Source of the DNA: Pengzhenrongella sp031582905
GTDB lineage: Bacteria > Actinomycetota > Actinomycetes > Actinomycetales > Cellulomonadaceae
DNA: 64,000 bases
Direction of reading: 5' to 3'
Assembly (NCBI RefSeq): GCF_031582905.1
Contig: NZ_CP133990.1
Coordinates: forward strand, 1,984,001 to 2,048,000
In this document: piece after piece, positions 26,035-34,499 of the stretch
Layout: every line of letters starts with the position of its first letter
Position numbering within the stretch: position 1 is the first letter of the stretch
The notes under the pieces: model-generated
Database searches by the model: none
What the model saw: the letters and a program-made list of their open reading frames with translations, nothing else
What the model was told of the DNA's origin: nothing
Program-made: the position numbers and the translations under genes

Positions 26035-27335
26035 GTCGGCCCGCGCCGCGCGGGCTGACGGCGGCGTCCGCGCTGCTCCGTCTGCTCGGTCTGCTCGGTC
26101 TGCTCGGTCTGGTCGGGCGCGGCGGCGCCCGTGGTGCGCGGCGGACGGCCGGCCCGGGCACGGACGCCCGGTTCCGCGACCTGCTCGAGGCCGCGCCGGA
26201 CGCCATCCTGGGGTGCGACGCGGACGGCACGATCGTCTTCGCGAACAGCAAGGTCGACGAGCTGTTCGGGTACCGGCGCGAGGAGCTCCTCGGTCGGTCG
26301 CTCGACGTGCTGGTGCCGGACTCGGTCCGCCCGACCCACGCGGCGCACCGCGCCGCCTACCTGCGCGACCCGGTGGCGCGTCCGATGGGGACGATGCAGC
26401 TGTCCGCGCGGCGCCGGGACGGGTCGCTGTTCCCGGCCGAGATCAGCCTGAGCACGCTGGACGCCGAGGACGGACCCGTCGTGTCGGCCGCCGTCCGGGA
26501 CGTCAGCGACCGCGTCCGGGCGCAGGACGAGCTGCGCAGGCTCAACCGGGCGCTGCGGGACCTCAACGCCGAGCTCGAGCGCCAGGCGGAGGAGCTGACG
26601 CGCTCCAACGCCGAGCTCCAGCAGCTCGACCGCCTCAAGAGCACGTTCGTCGCGACCGTCTCGCACGAGCTGCGGACCCCGCTGAGCAACATCTGCGGGT
26701 ACACCGAGCTCCTCGCCGACGCCGCCCCCGAGGACCTGGGGCCCCAGCAGCGGCGCATGGTCGAGGTCGTCGAGCGCAACGCGACCCGGCTGCTCGACCT
26801 CGTCGAGGACCTGCTCACGTTCGCGCGACCCGAGGCGGGCACGCTCGCCGCGGTCCCGGGTCCGGTCGACCTCGACGCGCTCGTCGCCGAGGTCCTGCAG
26901 GGGCTCGCAGCCGCCGCCGCCTCGGGCGGCGTGGCGCTCGCGGCGACGCCGGGGGCCGACGCCGCGCGAGCCGGGGCGGGCCTGGGCACGACCGTGCCGG
27001 CCGACCGGGGGCACGTCGAACGGGTGCTCACCGAGCTGGTCGGCAACGCGCTCAAGTTCACCCCGCGTGGCGGCTCGGTGGTCGTCACGACGCAGGCCCA
27101 CGACGCCGCCGTCGCCGTCTCCGTCGCGGATGACGGCCCCGGCATCCCGCCGGACCAGCAGGGGAAGCTGTTCGAGCGCTTCTCCCGGGCCGACGACGCC
27201 GACGCCCGGCAGATCCCCGGGGCCGGCCTCGGGCTGTTCATCGCCCGCACGATCGTCGACGCGCACGGCGGCTCGATCCGGCTCGTCTCCGCACCGGGCA
27301 CGGGGACCACCGTGACGTTCGAGCTGCCCCGCTGA
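26031..27335 (+). CDS. PAS-domain sensor histidine kinase
   Basis: A 434-residue kinase. Residues 12-29 form a short hydrophobic Leu-Gly stretch made by a 9-bp DNA repeat; whether it spans the membrane is unclear. A PAS domain (about 46-165: LLEAAPDAILGCDADGTIVFAN) is followed by a coiled coil, the H-box FVATVSHELRTPLSN with His212, and an ATPase domain (ELVGNALKFTPRGG, DDGPGIPPDQQGKLFERF, GAGLGLFIARTIV). It closes the receiver-HEAT-glycosyltransferase cassette by an ATGA overlap, so it likely phosphorylates the receiver at 23171-23554. Confidence 0.93.
   Translation: MSRPAPRGLTAASALLRLLGLLGLLGLVGRGGARGARRTAGPGTDARFRDLLEAAPDAILGCDADGTIVFANSKVDELFGYRREELLGRSLDVLVPDSVRPTHAAHRAAYLRDPVARPMGTMQLSARRRDGSLFPAEISLSTLDAEDGPVVSAAVRDVSDRVRAQDELRRLNRALRDLNAELERQAEELTRSNAELQQLDRLKSTFVATVSHELRTPLSNICGYTELLADAAPEDLGPQQRRMVEVVERNATRLLDLVEDLLTFARPEAGTLAAVPGPVDLDALVAEVLQGLAAAAASGGVALAATPGADAARAGAGLGTTVPADRGHVERVLTELVGNALKFTPRGGSVVVTTQAHDAAVAVSVADDGPGIPPDQQGKLFERFSRADDADARQIPGAGLGLFIARTIVDAHGGSIRLVSAPGTGTTVTFELPR
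26073..26117 (+). repeat. Five 9-bp repeats in the kinase N-terminus
   Basis: CTGCTCGGT units (first and last diverged) encode LLR-LLG-LLG-LLG-LVG. Copy number changes would lengthen or shorten the hydrophobic segment in steps of three residues. Confidence 0.75.
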
Positions 27336-27349
27336 GGGGCAGCCGCCCC
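27336..27349. terminator. Short hairpin between convergent genes
   Basis: GGGGC (27336-27340) and GCCCC (27345-27349) flank AGCC directly after the kinase TGA, in the 31-base gap before the convergent FMN reductase stop. It could serve both strands. The stem is short. Confidence 0.4.
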
Positions 27350-27366
27350 GTCGTCAGCCCCCGTCG

Positions 27367-27987
27367 TCAGCCGCCGAGCAGGTCGGCGAACGACGGCGCG
27401 TCGGCGAACGGGTCGTCCGGACCGTCGTCGCGCCGCGTCGCGACCATCCCGGCCAGCTCGCGTCCGGCCCGGCGGATGCGAGCCGGGAGCGGACCCTCGT
27501 CGGTCGAGCCCGCCCAGTCGTCCGTCGCGGCGAAGACCGACGTCGTGGCGACGTCGGCCCGCAGGTAGGTGAAGAGCGGGCGCACGGAGTACTCCAGCGC
27601 GAGCGAGTGCCGGGGCGTCCCGCCGGTCGCGCCGAGCAGGACGGGCATCCCGGTGAGGGAGTCCTTGTCCAGGACGTCGACGAAGGACTTGAACAGCCCG
27701 GAGTACGTCGTGGTGAACAGCGGCGTGACGGCGATGAGACCGTCCGCCGCGGTCAGCCGCTCGATCGCGCGGGCGAGGTCGCCGCTCGGGAAGCCGGTGA
27801 GCATGGCGTTGACCACGTCGTGGGCGACGTCGCGCAGCTCGACGGTCGTGACCTCGGCGGTCTCACCCAGTCCGGCGAGCTCGGTGACGGTGGCGTGCGC
27901 GAGGCGGTCGGCGAGCAGCCGGGTCGACGACGGCTGGCTGAGCCCGGCGGTCACGACGACCAGGGACCGGGTACGGGTGGTGCTCAT
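27367..27987 (-). CDS. NADPH-dependent FMN reductase, CE1759 type
   Basis: A 206-residue flavodoxin-like reductase supplying reduced FMN. It begins RSLVVVTAGLSQPSSTRLLADRL, then AADGLIAVTPLFTTTYSGLFKSFVDVLD and GMPVLLGATGGTPRHSLALEYSVRPLFTYL, matching the LLM-partnered FMN reductase group (CE1759 family). It follows the luciferase-like monooxygenase gene by 24 bases on the same strand, the usual two-gene arrangement. Confidence 0.88.
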   Translation of the reverse strand: MSTTRTRSLVVVTAGLSQPSSTRLLADRLAHATVTELAGLGETAEVTTVELRDVAHDVVNAMLTGFPSGDLARAIERLTAADGLIAVTPLFTTTYSGLFKSFVDVLDKDSLTGMPVLLGATGGTPRHSLALEYSVRPLFTYLRADVATTSVFAATDDWAGSTDEGPLPARIRRAGRELAGMVATRRDDGPDDPFADAPSFADLLGG

Positions 27988-28011
27988 GGTGATGTCCTGT
28001 TCTGCGCTCAG

Positions 28012-29189
28012 TCAGCGGGCCGGGTTCGGGGTTTCCGCGCTGGTCAGCGGGCAGCCGGGGCGCCGGCGTGCTCGCGGAGGGTGAGCTGGCGGGGAGCCGG
28101 GGGCCGAGCCGGCACCCCGGGCGGCCGCGACGCGATCGGCGTGGCTCGGCGGGTCGGCGGGCACGTGGGCCGGGCGCTTGGCCTCGAGCTCGCGCCGCAG
28201 CACCGGCACGACCTCCCCGCCGAGCAGGTCGAGCTGCTCGAGCACGGTCTTGAGGGGCAGGCCCGCGTGGTCCATGAGGAACAGCTGACGCTGGTAGTCA
28301 CCGACGTGCTCGCGCATCGAGGCGTACCGGTCGATGACCTGCTGCGGGCTGCCGACGGTGAGCGGTGTCTGCTCGGTGAAGTCCTCCATCGTCGGGCCGT
28401 GGCCGTAGACGGGGGCGTTGTCGAAGTACGGGCGGAACTCGCGGACGGCGTCCTGGCTGTTCGCTCGCATGAACACCTGGCCGCCGAGGCCGACGACCGC
28501 GGTGTCCGCGGCACCGTGGCCGTAGTGCTCGTACCGGCGGCGGTAGTACGCGACCATCGTCGCGGTGTGCTCGACCGGCCAGAAGATGTTGTTGTGGAAG
28601 AAGCCGTCGCCGTAGTAGGCGGCCTGCTCGGCGATCTCGGGGCTGCGGATCGAGCCGTGCCACACGAACGGCGGCACGCCGTCCAGCGGCCGGGGCGTGG
28701 ACGTGAAGCCCTGCAGCGGGGTGCGGAACTTGCCCTGCCAGTCGACGACCTCCTCGTCCCACAGGCGACGCAGCAGCGCGTAGTTCTCGATCGCGAGCGG
28801 GATGCCCTGGCGGATGTCCTGGCCGAACCACGGGTACACGGGGCCGGTGTTGCCGCGGCCCATCATGAGGTCCATCCGGCCGCCGGAGATGACCTGGAGC
28901 ATCGCGTAGTCCTCGGCGATCTTCACCGGGTCGTTCGTGGTGATGAGCGTCGTCGAGGTCGACAGGATGATCCGCTCGGTCTTCGCCGCCAGGTACCCCA
29001 GCATCGTGGTCGGCGACGAGGGCACGAACGGGGGTTGTGGTGCTCACCGGTCGCGAAGACGTCGAGCCCGACCTCTTCGGCGTGCTGGGCGATCGTCAGC
29101 ATCGACCGCACGCGCTCGGTGTCGTCCGGCGTCCGGCCGGTCGTGGGGTCGGTGGTGACGTCCCCGACGGTGAAGATCCCGAACTGCAT
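28012..29189 (-). CDS. Luciferase-like FMN-dependent monooxygenase, CE1758 type (one frameshift)
   Basis: About 392 residues of the LLM flavin-dependent family: MQFGIFTVGDVTTDPTTGRTP, LTIAQHAEEVGLDVFATGEHHNPP, SSTSTTLITTNDPVKIAEDYA, GGRMDLMMGRGNTGPVYPWFG, and SPQQVIDRYASMREHVGDYQRQ. The N-terminal 55 residues read in another frame; adding one base to the five-base run 29030-29034 gives NPPFVPSSPTT. The extreme C-terminus is Pro/Arg-rich and may contain a further error, since another frame there ends in a more natural QLTLREHAG. GAGGAG precedes ATG 29189. Confidence 0.88.
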
Positions 29190-29252
29190 GGTGGCGCTCC
29201 TCGCTGGTCAGCGGCGATGCAGTCGACGTCGACCACCCAGGTCGATGCGTCT

Positions 29253-29264
29253 GCATGTACATGC
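29253..29264. promoter_or_regulatory. Perfect 12-bp palindrome upstream of the monooxygenase gene
   Basis: GCATGTACATGC is a perfect palindrome and locally AT-rich, 64 bases before the monooxygenase ATG in the 114-base gap after the MMPL gene. The placement suits an operator for a dimeric regulator; no regulator gene is adjacent. Confidence 0.45.
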
Positions 29265-29303
29265 TGCCCAACCGTCCGCACCGAGCGGGTATTCCGGAGC
29301 GCG

Positions 29304-31568
29304 TCAGTGCGTGATCGCGGCGCGGTCGTACACGCGCCGCAGGAACGGCGGCGCCCACCAGTTGCGCCGCCCCAACAGCGTCATGGTCGCCGGCACCAGG
29401 AGCAGCCGGACGAGGGTCGCGTCGATGATCACCGCGACCGCGAGCGAGAAACCGACCTCCTTGATGACCAGCAGCTCGCCGAACACGAACCCCGCGAATA
29501 CCACGACGATGATCGCCGCGGCCGACGTGATGATTCGCCCGGAGCGCTGCAGCCCCAGGCGGACGGACTCGTCGTTCGAGAAGCCGGCGTCGTGCAGCTC
29601 CTTGATGCGGGACAGCAGGAAGACCTCGTAGTCCATCGCCAGCCCGAAGGCGAAGGCGATGACGAGCGCCACGACGTACGTCTCGATCCCACCGGTGGAC
29701 ACGAAGTCGAGCACGCCCGAGAGGTTGCCGTCCTGGAACACCCACACGAGGACACCGAGCGACGCGGCGAGCGAGACGATGTTGGTGAGCAGGGCCTTGA
29801 TCGGGATGACGACCGAGCCGGTCATGAGGAACAGCAGGACGAAGGTCGCCAGGACCACCAGACCGGCCGCCCACGGCGCTCGCTCGGCCAGCGCCGCGAC
29901 GAAGTCGATCTGACCGGCGGCCTGGCCGGTCACCCAGGTCGGGAAGCCGGGGTCGAGGTCGCGCAGGTCGGCGACGACGCCCTGCGCCTGCGCACCCCCG
30001 GCGTCGTCGTCGGTCGTGCGCACCCCCACGAGCACGCGGGACCCGATCGGCGCCGGCGGGTCGACCGATGCGACGCCGTCCACGTCGGTGAGCGTCGCCG
30101 CCCAGGTCGCCGCGTCCTCGAGCGTCGTCTCCGCGACGACGAGGACGGTCGGTGAGGTCGACGCGGGGTAGTCCGTGGTCAGCGCCTGCACGTAGTCGCG
30201 CTGCTCGGAGCCGGCGGGCAGGAGCTCGATCGTCGAGTTGCGCAGCTGCAGGTGCCCCAGCGGGAGGGCGAGCACGGCCAGGAGCGCGAGCGCACCACCG
30301 AGGACGAGCCACGGGCGGCGCTGCACCCGGGCCGCGAGGCGCGAGAAGGCGCCCTCCTCGGACTGCACGTCCGCGGTGTGCGCGAGCACCGCGCGCAGTC
30401 CCGGCACCCGGCTGACGAGGCCCGGGCGCAGCAGCCGGCGGCCGAGGAGCACGAGCATCGCCGGGACGAGGGTCAGCGCGGTGGCGACCGCGATGACGAT
30501 GACCGCGACGCCGGCGGCGCCGAACGCCCGCAGGATGTCCGGGCGGAAGAACAGCAGCCCGGCGATGGAGATCGCGACGGTGACGGCCGAGAAGGCGACG
30601 GTCCGGCCGGCGGTCGCCATCGTGCGCACGACGGCGGTGGTCACCGCCGGGTCGCCCCGCCGACGACGACGCCGCGCAGCCCCCGCGGTGCCGGCACCTG
30701 CTTCGGCGCCGGTCGCCCCGTGCAGCTCCTCGCGGAACCGCGACACGATGAGCAGGCCGTAGTCGATGGACAGCCCGAGGCCGAGCAGGGTGACGACGTT
30801 GACGGTCGACGCGTCGAGGTCGAGCACGTAGGAGAGGGCCAGCAGCATGCCGAGGCCGCCGGCGATCGACGCGATCGCCCCGACCATCGGCATCGACGCG
30901 GCGAGCAGCCCGCCGAACACGAGCACCATGACGAGCAGCGCGATCGGCAGGGCGATCGCCTCGCCGGTCGTCAGGTCCTCCTCGACCTGGTCGGTGATCG
31001 CCTCGACGATGAGCGACTCGCCGCCGACGACGCCGGTCACGCCCGGGGCGACGTCGGCGACGTCGTCGGTCACCGTGCCCAGGCGCTCGGCGACCCGCTC
31101 CAGCGCGGTCGCCTCCGCGGCCGCGTCGAGCTCCGGGTCGAGGTCGACGACCACGAGGAAGCCGTCGCCGTCGACGGCGATGAGCGGGGCCGCGGCGGGG
31201 TTCGCCGCCCCCTGGGGCAGCACGAGCGGGTCGATCACGGCCGCGACGCCGTCGATCGCCGCGAGGTCCTCGTGAGCGGGGGCCAGAGCGGCGGCGAGCG
31301 CGGGGTCCGCCGGGTCGACGCCGTCGAGCAGGAGGGTGAGCGAGGCGCCCGTGCCCGACGACTCCCGGATGAGGTCGTTGGCCCGCTGGCTCTCCGACCC
31401 GGGCACCGACGGCTCGCCGCTGGACAGCCGTTCGAAGAGGTTCTCGCCCTGGACCCCCACGAGGGCGAGCGCGAACCCGAGGACGGTCAGGACGACCCAG
31501 ACGACGACGGAGATCAGGGGGCGCCGGGCGATCCCGCGGCCGAGGGTCTCGAACACGCGGGCCAGCAT
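29304..31568 (-). CDS. MMPL-family (RND-type) membrane transporter
   Basis: About 754 residues, with the MMPL layout: one N-terminal helix, a large extracytoplasmic loop, five clustered helices (including GLGLSIDYGLLIVSRFREEL), a cytoplasmic Arg-rich loop, then a second copy of the same plan ending with AFGLAMDYEVFLLSRIKELHD. Family members export lipids, siderophores or drugs by proton antiport; the substrate is not evident. I start at ATG 31568 (MLARVFETLGRGIARRPLIS), since the upstream 29 residues are unlike the family and would abut the divergent rarA. It is cotranscribable with the downstream flavin pair. Confidence 0.9.
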   Translation of the reverse strand: MLARVFETLGRGIARRPLISVVVWVVLTVLGFALALVGVQGENLFERLSSGEPSVPGSESQRANDLIRESSGTGASLTLLLDGVDPADPALAAALAPAHEDLAAIDGVAAVIDPLVLPQGAANPAAAPLIAVDGDGFLVVVDLDPELDAAAEATALERVAERLGTVTDDVADVAPGVTGVVGGESLIVEAITDQVEEDLTTGEAIALPIALLVMVLVFGGLLAASMPMVGAIASIAGGLGMLLALSYVLDLDASTVNVVTLLGLGLSIDYGLLIVSRFREELHGATGAEAGAGTAGAARRRRRRGDPAVTTAVVRTMATAGRTVAFSAVTVAISIAGLLFFRPDILRAFGAAGVAVIVIAVATALTLVPAMLVLLGRRLLRPGLVSRVPGLRAVLAHTADVQSEEGAFSRLAARVQRRPWLVLGGALALLAVLALPLGHLQLRNSTIELLPAGSEQRDYVQALTTDYPASTSPTVLVVAETTLEDAATWAATLTDVDGVASVDPPAPIGSRVLVGVRTTDDDAGGAQAQGVVADLRDLDPGFPTWVTGQAAGQIDFVAALAERAPWAAGLVVLATFVLLFLMTGSVVIPIKALLTNIVSLAASLGVLVWVFQDGNLSGVLDFVSTGGIETYVVALVIAFAFGLAMDYEVFLLSRIKELHDAGFSNDESVRLGLQRSGRIITSAAAIIVVVFAGFVFGELLVIKEVGFSLAVAVIIDATLVRLLLVPATMTLLGRRNWWAPPFLRRVYDRAAITH

Positions 31569-31646
31569 CGCAGGTGAGGGCGACGCCCGCGCACCCGTGC
31601 TCACCGGGTGCCGCCGCCCGTGGACGGACGCGTCGGCGGCCCTGCG

Positions 31647-31652
31647 TAGGCT
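31647..31652 (+). promoter_or_regulatory. Putative -10 element (TAGGCT), leaderless start of rarA
   Basis: TAGGCT ends six bases before the rarA ATG (31659), with no Shine-Dalgarno in between. The same spacing occurs upstream of the genes at 12270 and 55721, which supports a leaderless transcript. Confidence 0.45.
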
Positions 31653-31658
31653 CACGCC

Positions 31659-33079
31659 ATGGACCTGTTCGATGCCGTCACCTCGACCTCACAAGGTCTG
31701 CCGACGGCCGCTCCGAACGCGCCGCTGGCGGTCCGCATGCGCCCGCAGTCGTTGGACGAGGTCGCCGGACAGGGGCACCTGCTGGTCGCCGGCTCGCCGC
31801 TGCGCCGCCTCGTGGAGCCCGCGGACGAGGGCTCCCGGCGCGCCTCGCCGACGTCGGTCGTGCTGTGGGGCCCGCCCGGCACGGGCAAGACGACGCTCGC
31901 CTACCTCATCGCGGCGACGTCCGGGCGCCGCTTCGTCGAGCTGTCCGCGGTGACCGCGGGCGTCAAGGACGTCCGCTCGGTCATCGACGAGGCCCGACGC
32001 CGGCTCGCGACCGGTGGCGGCGAGACCGTGCTGTTCATCGACGAGGTGCACCGCTTCACCAAGGCGCAGCAGGACGCGCTGCTGCCGAGCGTGGAGAACC
32101 GCTGGGTCACGCTCGTCGCCGCGACCACCGAGAACCCGAGCTTCTCGGTGAACTCCCCGCTGCTGTCCCGCTCGCTGCTGCTCACGCTGCGCCCGCTGGA
32201 GACCGCCGACGTCCGCACGCTCGTGCGGCGCGCGGTCGCCGACGAGCGCGGCCTGGCCGGCTCGGTGACGGTGGAGGCCGACGCGGAGGACCACCTCCTG
32301 CGGCTGTCCGGGGGCGACGCCCGCAAGGCCCTGACGATCCTCGAGGCGGCCGCGGGCGCGGCGCTGTCCGACCGCGGCCGGGACGGCGGCCCGGGGAGCC
32401 CCGAGGGCCCCGGCAGCCCCGGCAGCCCCGGCGCAGAGGCCCCCGCCGTCGTCGACCTCGCGACGGTCGAGCGGGCGGTCGACGTCGCCGCGGTGCGCTA
32501 CGACCGTGACGGCGACCAGCACTACGACGTGATCAGCGCCTTCATCAAGTCGATGCGCGGCTCGGACGTCGACGCCGCCCTGCACTACCTCGCGCGGATG
32601 ATCGCCGCGGGGAGGACCCCCGGTTCATCGCCCGGCGCATCGTCATCGCCGCCGCGGAGGACGTGGGCATGGCCGACCCGAGCGCGCTGCAGACGGCCGT
32701 CGCCGCGGCGCAGGCGGTCGCCCTCATCGGCATGCCGGAGGCGCGGATCCTGCTCGCCGAGGCCGTCGTCCACCTGGCCACGGCTCCGAAGTCCAACCGG
32801 GCGTACCTCGGGATCGACGCGGCGCTCGCGGATGTGCGTGCCGGACGGATCGGGACGGTGCCCGCGCACCTGCGCGACGGGCACTACGCGGGGGCCGAGC
32901 AGGTCGGGCACGGCGTCGGGTACCGGTACGCGCACGACGAGCCGCACGCCGTCGCACCGCAGCAGTACCTGCCGGACGAGCTCGTCGGGACGCGGTACTA
33001 CACGCCCACGGACCGCGGGTACGAGCGGTCGGTCACCGAGCGCCTCGAGCGCATCCGGTCCATCCTCGACGACCGGTAG
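31659..33079 (+). CDS. rarA: Replication-associated recombination protein A (AAA+) (one frameshift)
   Basis: RarA (MgsA) is a clamp-loader-like ATPase acting at stalled replication forks. About 473 residues: PLAVRMRPQSLDEVAGQGHLL, Walker A GPPGTGKTT at 71-79, Walker B VLFIDEVHRFTK, sensor AATTENPSFSVN, arginine finger region, then the tetramerisation domain. A Gly/Ser/Pro linker (GSPEGPGSPGSPG) is unusual. The missing G lies in 32609-32612; restoring it gives AAGEDPRFIARRIVIAAAEDVGMADP. The C-terminal part ends LERIRSILDDR. Confidence 0.94.
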
Positions 33080-33167
33080 GGCCGATGGAGGGCGGCGCGA
33101 CAGGGCCGCTGGGGCCGCGACCGGGCTGGCGAGGGCCGCCCGCGCCCGGGCATCGACGTCGGTGCGG

Positions 33168-33173
33168 TAGGCT
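33168..33173 (+). promoter_or_regulatory. Putative -10 element (TAGGCT) of rpsD
   Basis: TAGGCT in the 261-base gap between rarA and rpsD. Initiation here would give a leader of about 160 bases that contains the nested stems described separately. Confidence 0.4.
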
Positions 33174-33186
33174 CTCCGGGTTGTCC

Positions 33187-33289
33187 ATGGTCCGGCTGCC
33201 CCCGTGCGCCCCGGCCGAGGACGACCACCTGGGGCCTCAGCCGCTGCGAGTCCGCTCGCACATGGTCGGCCCCACGCCCGCCGGACCAT
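33187..33289 (+). ncRNA. Structured 5' leader of rpsD (candidate S4 autoregulatory element)
   Basis: Three nested stems are visible: outer ATGGTCCGGC (33187-33196) with GCCGGACCAT (33280-33289), 10 bp; middle GGGGCC (33231-33236) with GGCCCC (33268-33273); inner TGCGAG (33245-33250) with CTCGCA (33255-33260) around TCCG. The last pair ends 51 bases before the rpsD GTG. Ribosomal protein S4 represses its own mRNA through leader structures in E. coli and Bacillus; that this leader does the same is inference. Confidence 0.6.
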
Positions 33290-33340
33290 CGTCCGCACGC
33301 GGGTGTGACGTCACCACCGAACGACAGGAATGAGATCACC

Positions 33341-33967
33341 GTGTCCTCCGTGACCCGTGCGCGCCGCCAGGTGCGCCTCTCCCGTGCGCTGGGCCTCGCG
33401 CTCACGCCGAAGGCCGTCAAGCACTTCGAGAAGCGGCCCTACCCGCCCGGCGAGCACGGCCGTGCCCGCCGCCGGACCGAGTCCGACTACGCCGTCCGTC
33501 TGCGCGAGAAGCAGCGTCTGCGTGCCCAGTACGGCCTGCGCGAGAAGCAGATGGCCCGTGCCTTCGAGGAGGCCCGCAAGGACCAGGGCCTGACCGGTGA
33601 GGCACTGGTCGAGATCCTCGAGACCCGCCTCGACGCGCTCGTGCTGCGCAGCGGCTTCGCCCGCACCGTGCTGCAGGCCCGCCAGGCCGTCGTGCACCGC
33701 CACGTGCTCGTCGACGGCAAGATCGTGGACCGCCCGTCGTTCCGCGTGAAGCCCGGCCAGACGATCCAGATCAAGCCGAAGAGCCAGGCGACCGTGCCGT
33801 TCCAGGTCGCCGCCGCCGGTGCGCACCGCGACGTCCTCCCGGCCGTCCCGGGCTACCTCGACGTGCAGCTCGAGAAGCTCAGCGCCGTGCTGACGCGCCG
33901 CCCGAAGCGCGCCGAGGTCCCGGTGACGTGCGAGGTCCAGCTGGTCGTCGAGTACTACGCCCGCTGA
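33341..33967 (+). CDS. rpsD: 30S ribosomal protein S4
   Basis: S4 is a primary 16S rRNA-binding protein that nucleates 30S assembly. The 208-residue protein is the actinobacterial form without zinc cysteines: SSVTRARRQVRLSRALG, KRPYPPGEHGRARRR, REKQRLRAQYGLREKQ, then the S4 RNA-binding domain (LETRLDALVLRSGFARTVLQARQAVVHRHVLVDGKIVDRPSF in pieces). GTG 33341 is preceded by AGGA and matches the family start; an upstream in-frame ATG would add 12 unrelated residues. It stands alone rather than in the alpha operon, as usual in Micrococcales. Confidence 0.96.
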   Translation: MSSVTRARRQVRLSRALGLALTPKAVKHFEKRPYPPGEHGRARRRTESDYAVRLREKQRLRAQYGLREKQMARAFEEARKDQGLTGEALVEILETRLDALVLRSGFARTVLQARQAVVHRHVLVDGKIVDRPSFRVKPGQTIQIKPKSQATVPFQVAAAGAHRDVLPAVPGYLDVQLEKLSAVLTRRPKRAEVPVTCEVQLVVEYYAR

Positions 33968-33992
33968 CCTCAGCAGGTACCCGTTCCACCTC

Positions 33993-34056
33993 CGGTGGCG
34001 CCTCGCGCCACCGACCCGGACGCCCCGTTCGCGCCTCACGGTGACGAGCGGGGCGT
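33993..34056 (+). terminator. Double hairpin terminator after rpsD
   Basis: CGGTGGCG(C)/(G)CGCCACCG (33993-34001 with 34005-34013, 3-base loop) is followed by ACGCCCCGTTCG/CGAGCGGGGCGT (34020-34031 with 34045-34056, 12 bp with one G-T pair), then TTCGTCG. Two strong stems within 90 bases of the rpsD stop make termination likely. Confidence 0.75.
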
Positions 34057-34070
34057 TCGTCGTCGGACGG

Positions 34071-34076
34071 TAGGGT
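34071..34076 (+). promoter_or_regulatory. Putative -10 element (TAGGGT) of the DUF948 gene
   Basis: TAGGGT follows the rpsD terminator and lies 57 bases before ATG 34134; a promoter is needed here if the terminator works. Confidence 0.4.
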
Positions 34077-34133
34077 TCTGGCGGTCCACCGGGCGTCGGA
34101 CGGACCTCGCAACGTGGTGGAGAGGTGCACAGA

Positions 34134-34499
34134 ATGTCGCTCGGAGACATCGCGGGGCTGATCGCGGCAATCGCGTTCGTCCTGCTCGTGGGTGCGCTGG
34201 CGATCCCGCTGGTCAAGCTCGGCCGGGTGCTCGACGAGGCCCGCGCCTCGGTCAAGGAGATCACCGACCACACCGTCCCGGTGCTCGACGAGACGGCAAC
34301 CACCATCGCGTCGACGAACGCCCAGCTCGGCAAGGTGGACGCGATCACCACGTCGGCCGCGCAGGTGGGCGAGAACGTGTCCGCCCTGACGTCGCTGTTC
34401 GCCGCGACCGTCGGCGAGCCGATGCTCAAGCTCGCGGCGCTGTCCTACGGCGTGCGCCGTGCGGTCGGGGCCGTCCTGCCGTCGCGAGGCACCCGGTGA
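34134..34499 (+). CDS. DUF948 domain-containing membrane protein
   Basis: A 121-residue protein with one N-terminal membrane helix (about 6-27, AGLIAAIAFVLLVGALAIPLV) and a following helical region (LDEARASVKEITDHTVPVLDETATTIASTNAQL) typical of DUF948, which looks like a coiled coil. Function unknown; the family sits upstream of alaS across actinobacteria. ATG 34134 is preferred over GTG 34125 because GGAGAGG lies 9 bases before it. The stop overlaps the next start. Confidence 0.88.
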   Translation: MSLGDIAGLIAAIAFVLLVGALAIPLVKLGRVLDEARASVKEITDHTVPVLDETATTIASTNAQLGKVDAITTSAAQVGENVSALTSLFAATVGEPMLKLAALSYGVRRAVGAVLPSRGTR

